Positions 63,556-64,000 of a stretch of 64,000 nt of DNA are shown here, one piece after another. The notes below the pieces were generated by a model that was given only the letters and a program-made list of their open reading frames with translations, was not told the DNA's origin and did not search any database. The DNA is from Blastomussa wellsi (Eukaryota; Cnidaria; Anthozoa; Scleractinia; Plerogyridae), in NCBI GenBank assembly GCA_947652115.1, contig OX393565.1, positions 26,144,473 through 26,208,472 of the forward strand. The letters run 5' to 3'. The translations under genes and the position numbers were made by a program. How positions within the stretch are numbered: position 1 is the stretch's first letter; each line of letters starts with the position of its first letter.

Positions 63556-64000
63556 CTGTCCCGCTGATTTGGAAAAATTGATGAAAACTACTTATGGTCA
63601 CCCTCTTCCTTAAACAATTTGCTTGATATCCATTCCTTTATATTCTCGGAGCATTTCCTGTATTGGTGAAAGAACTTAGTCGTGATGTTGTGGCCATTTT
63701 ACTAAAAAAAAACCAAAAATGTCCGTGACAGTGTTCCTTTGTTTCATACCGATAGTCGCCGAGTGTCTCCTTTTCAACTGGTCAGCAACGACCAGGGCTT
63801 TGGGAATGTAACTGGATCGAAATTCGAAAGTCGTACTCAATCGCGTACTCGTAATGCGATCTGAAGATCCCTACTCTATCTAAAGGTCTCTACAGTCCAA
63901 TTATCTTTGTATGCCTTTCGCGCGACACCAGACGAGTGTTTCTTGTGGGACACTCTAGCCTGTGAATTAACCGTAAAAATCAAAGTCATCATCGTCTTCT

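Larger units (their letters stand above)
61437..64000. other. Intergenic region downstream of RCE1
   Basis: The first part is the RCE1 3' UTR; AATAAA-like signals (for example AATAAATTAAG near 61770) are possible ends. No further gene is supported to the end of the window. It contains two foldback MITEs and a 34-bp palindrome. ORFs up to 115 codons look random. Confidence 0.5.

Overview
This is a eukaryotic (metazoan) genomic window, about 60% A+T, with short exons in long repeat-filled introns. Protein content, vertebrate-like gene architecture and very dense miniature inverted-repeat elements suggest an early-branching animal, most likely an anthozoan cnidarian such as a stony coral. The phylum is inferred, not proven. 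All exon models were assembled by hand from splice sites, reading phase and family resemblance. In the six named-family genes (GTPBP2, BEN, ERCC2, FAM167, GNPAT, RCE1) every junction keeps frame.

Layout. 1.8-11.5 kb (-): a GTPBP2-type translational GTPase, 11 exons. 13.1-17.6 kb (-): a nuclear BEN-domain protein with a Pro-rich heptad repeat. 19.1-37.05 kb (-): a complete ERCC2/XPD helicase, 31 coding exons, 759 aa. 37.6-38.0 kb (+): an intronless FAM167-family coiled-coil protein, head-to-head with ERCC2. 41.5-45.4 kb (-): a tentative 97-aa secreted protein. 46.8-55.3 kb (-): GNPAT, the peroxisomal dihydroxyacetone-phosphate acyltransferase, 14 exons, ending in the PTS1 signal SKL. 55.9-61.4 kb (+): RCE1, the CAAX-prenyl endopeptidase, 10 exons, head-to-head with GNPAT. 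The genes are unrelated housekeeping functions (translation/ribosome rescue, DNA repair and transcription, ether-lipid synthesis, prenyl-protein maturation). What they share is two short bidirectional promoters, each with a YY1-type ATGGCGG/CCGCCAT core.

Between and inside the genes are many TIR elements, some with identifiable target duplications (TA, TAA/TTA, AGTTA, a 10-bp one). There are also tRNA-derived SINEs (one with a 15-bp target duplication), LINE reverse-transcriptase 3' relics, minisatellites and near-perfect palindromes. The most notable structures are: a Harbinger-like foldback element inserted inside an ERCC2 splice donor, whose target duplication rebuilt the donor; a 10-nt-period array of decoy 5' splice sites next to a GTPBP2 exon; a GC-AG intron in ERCC2; and a perfect 99-bp palindrome at 40 kb.
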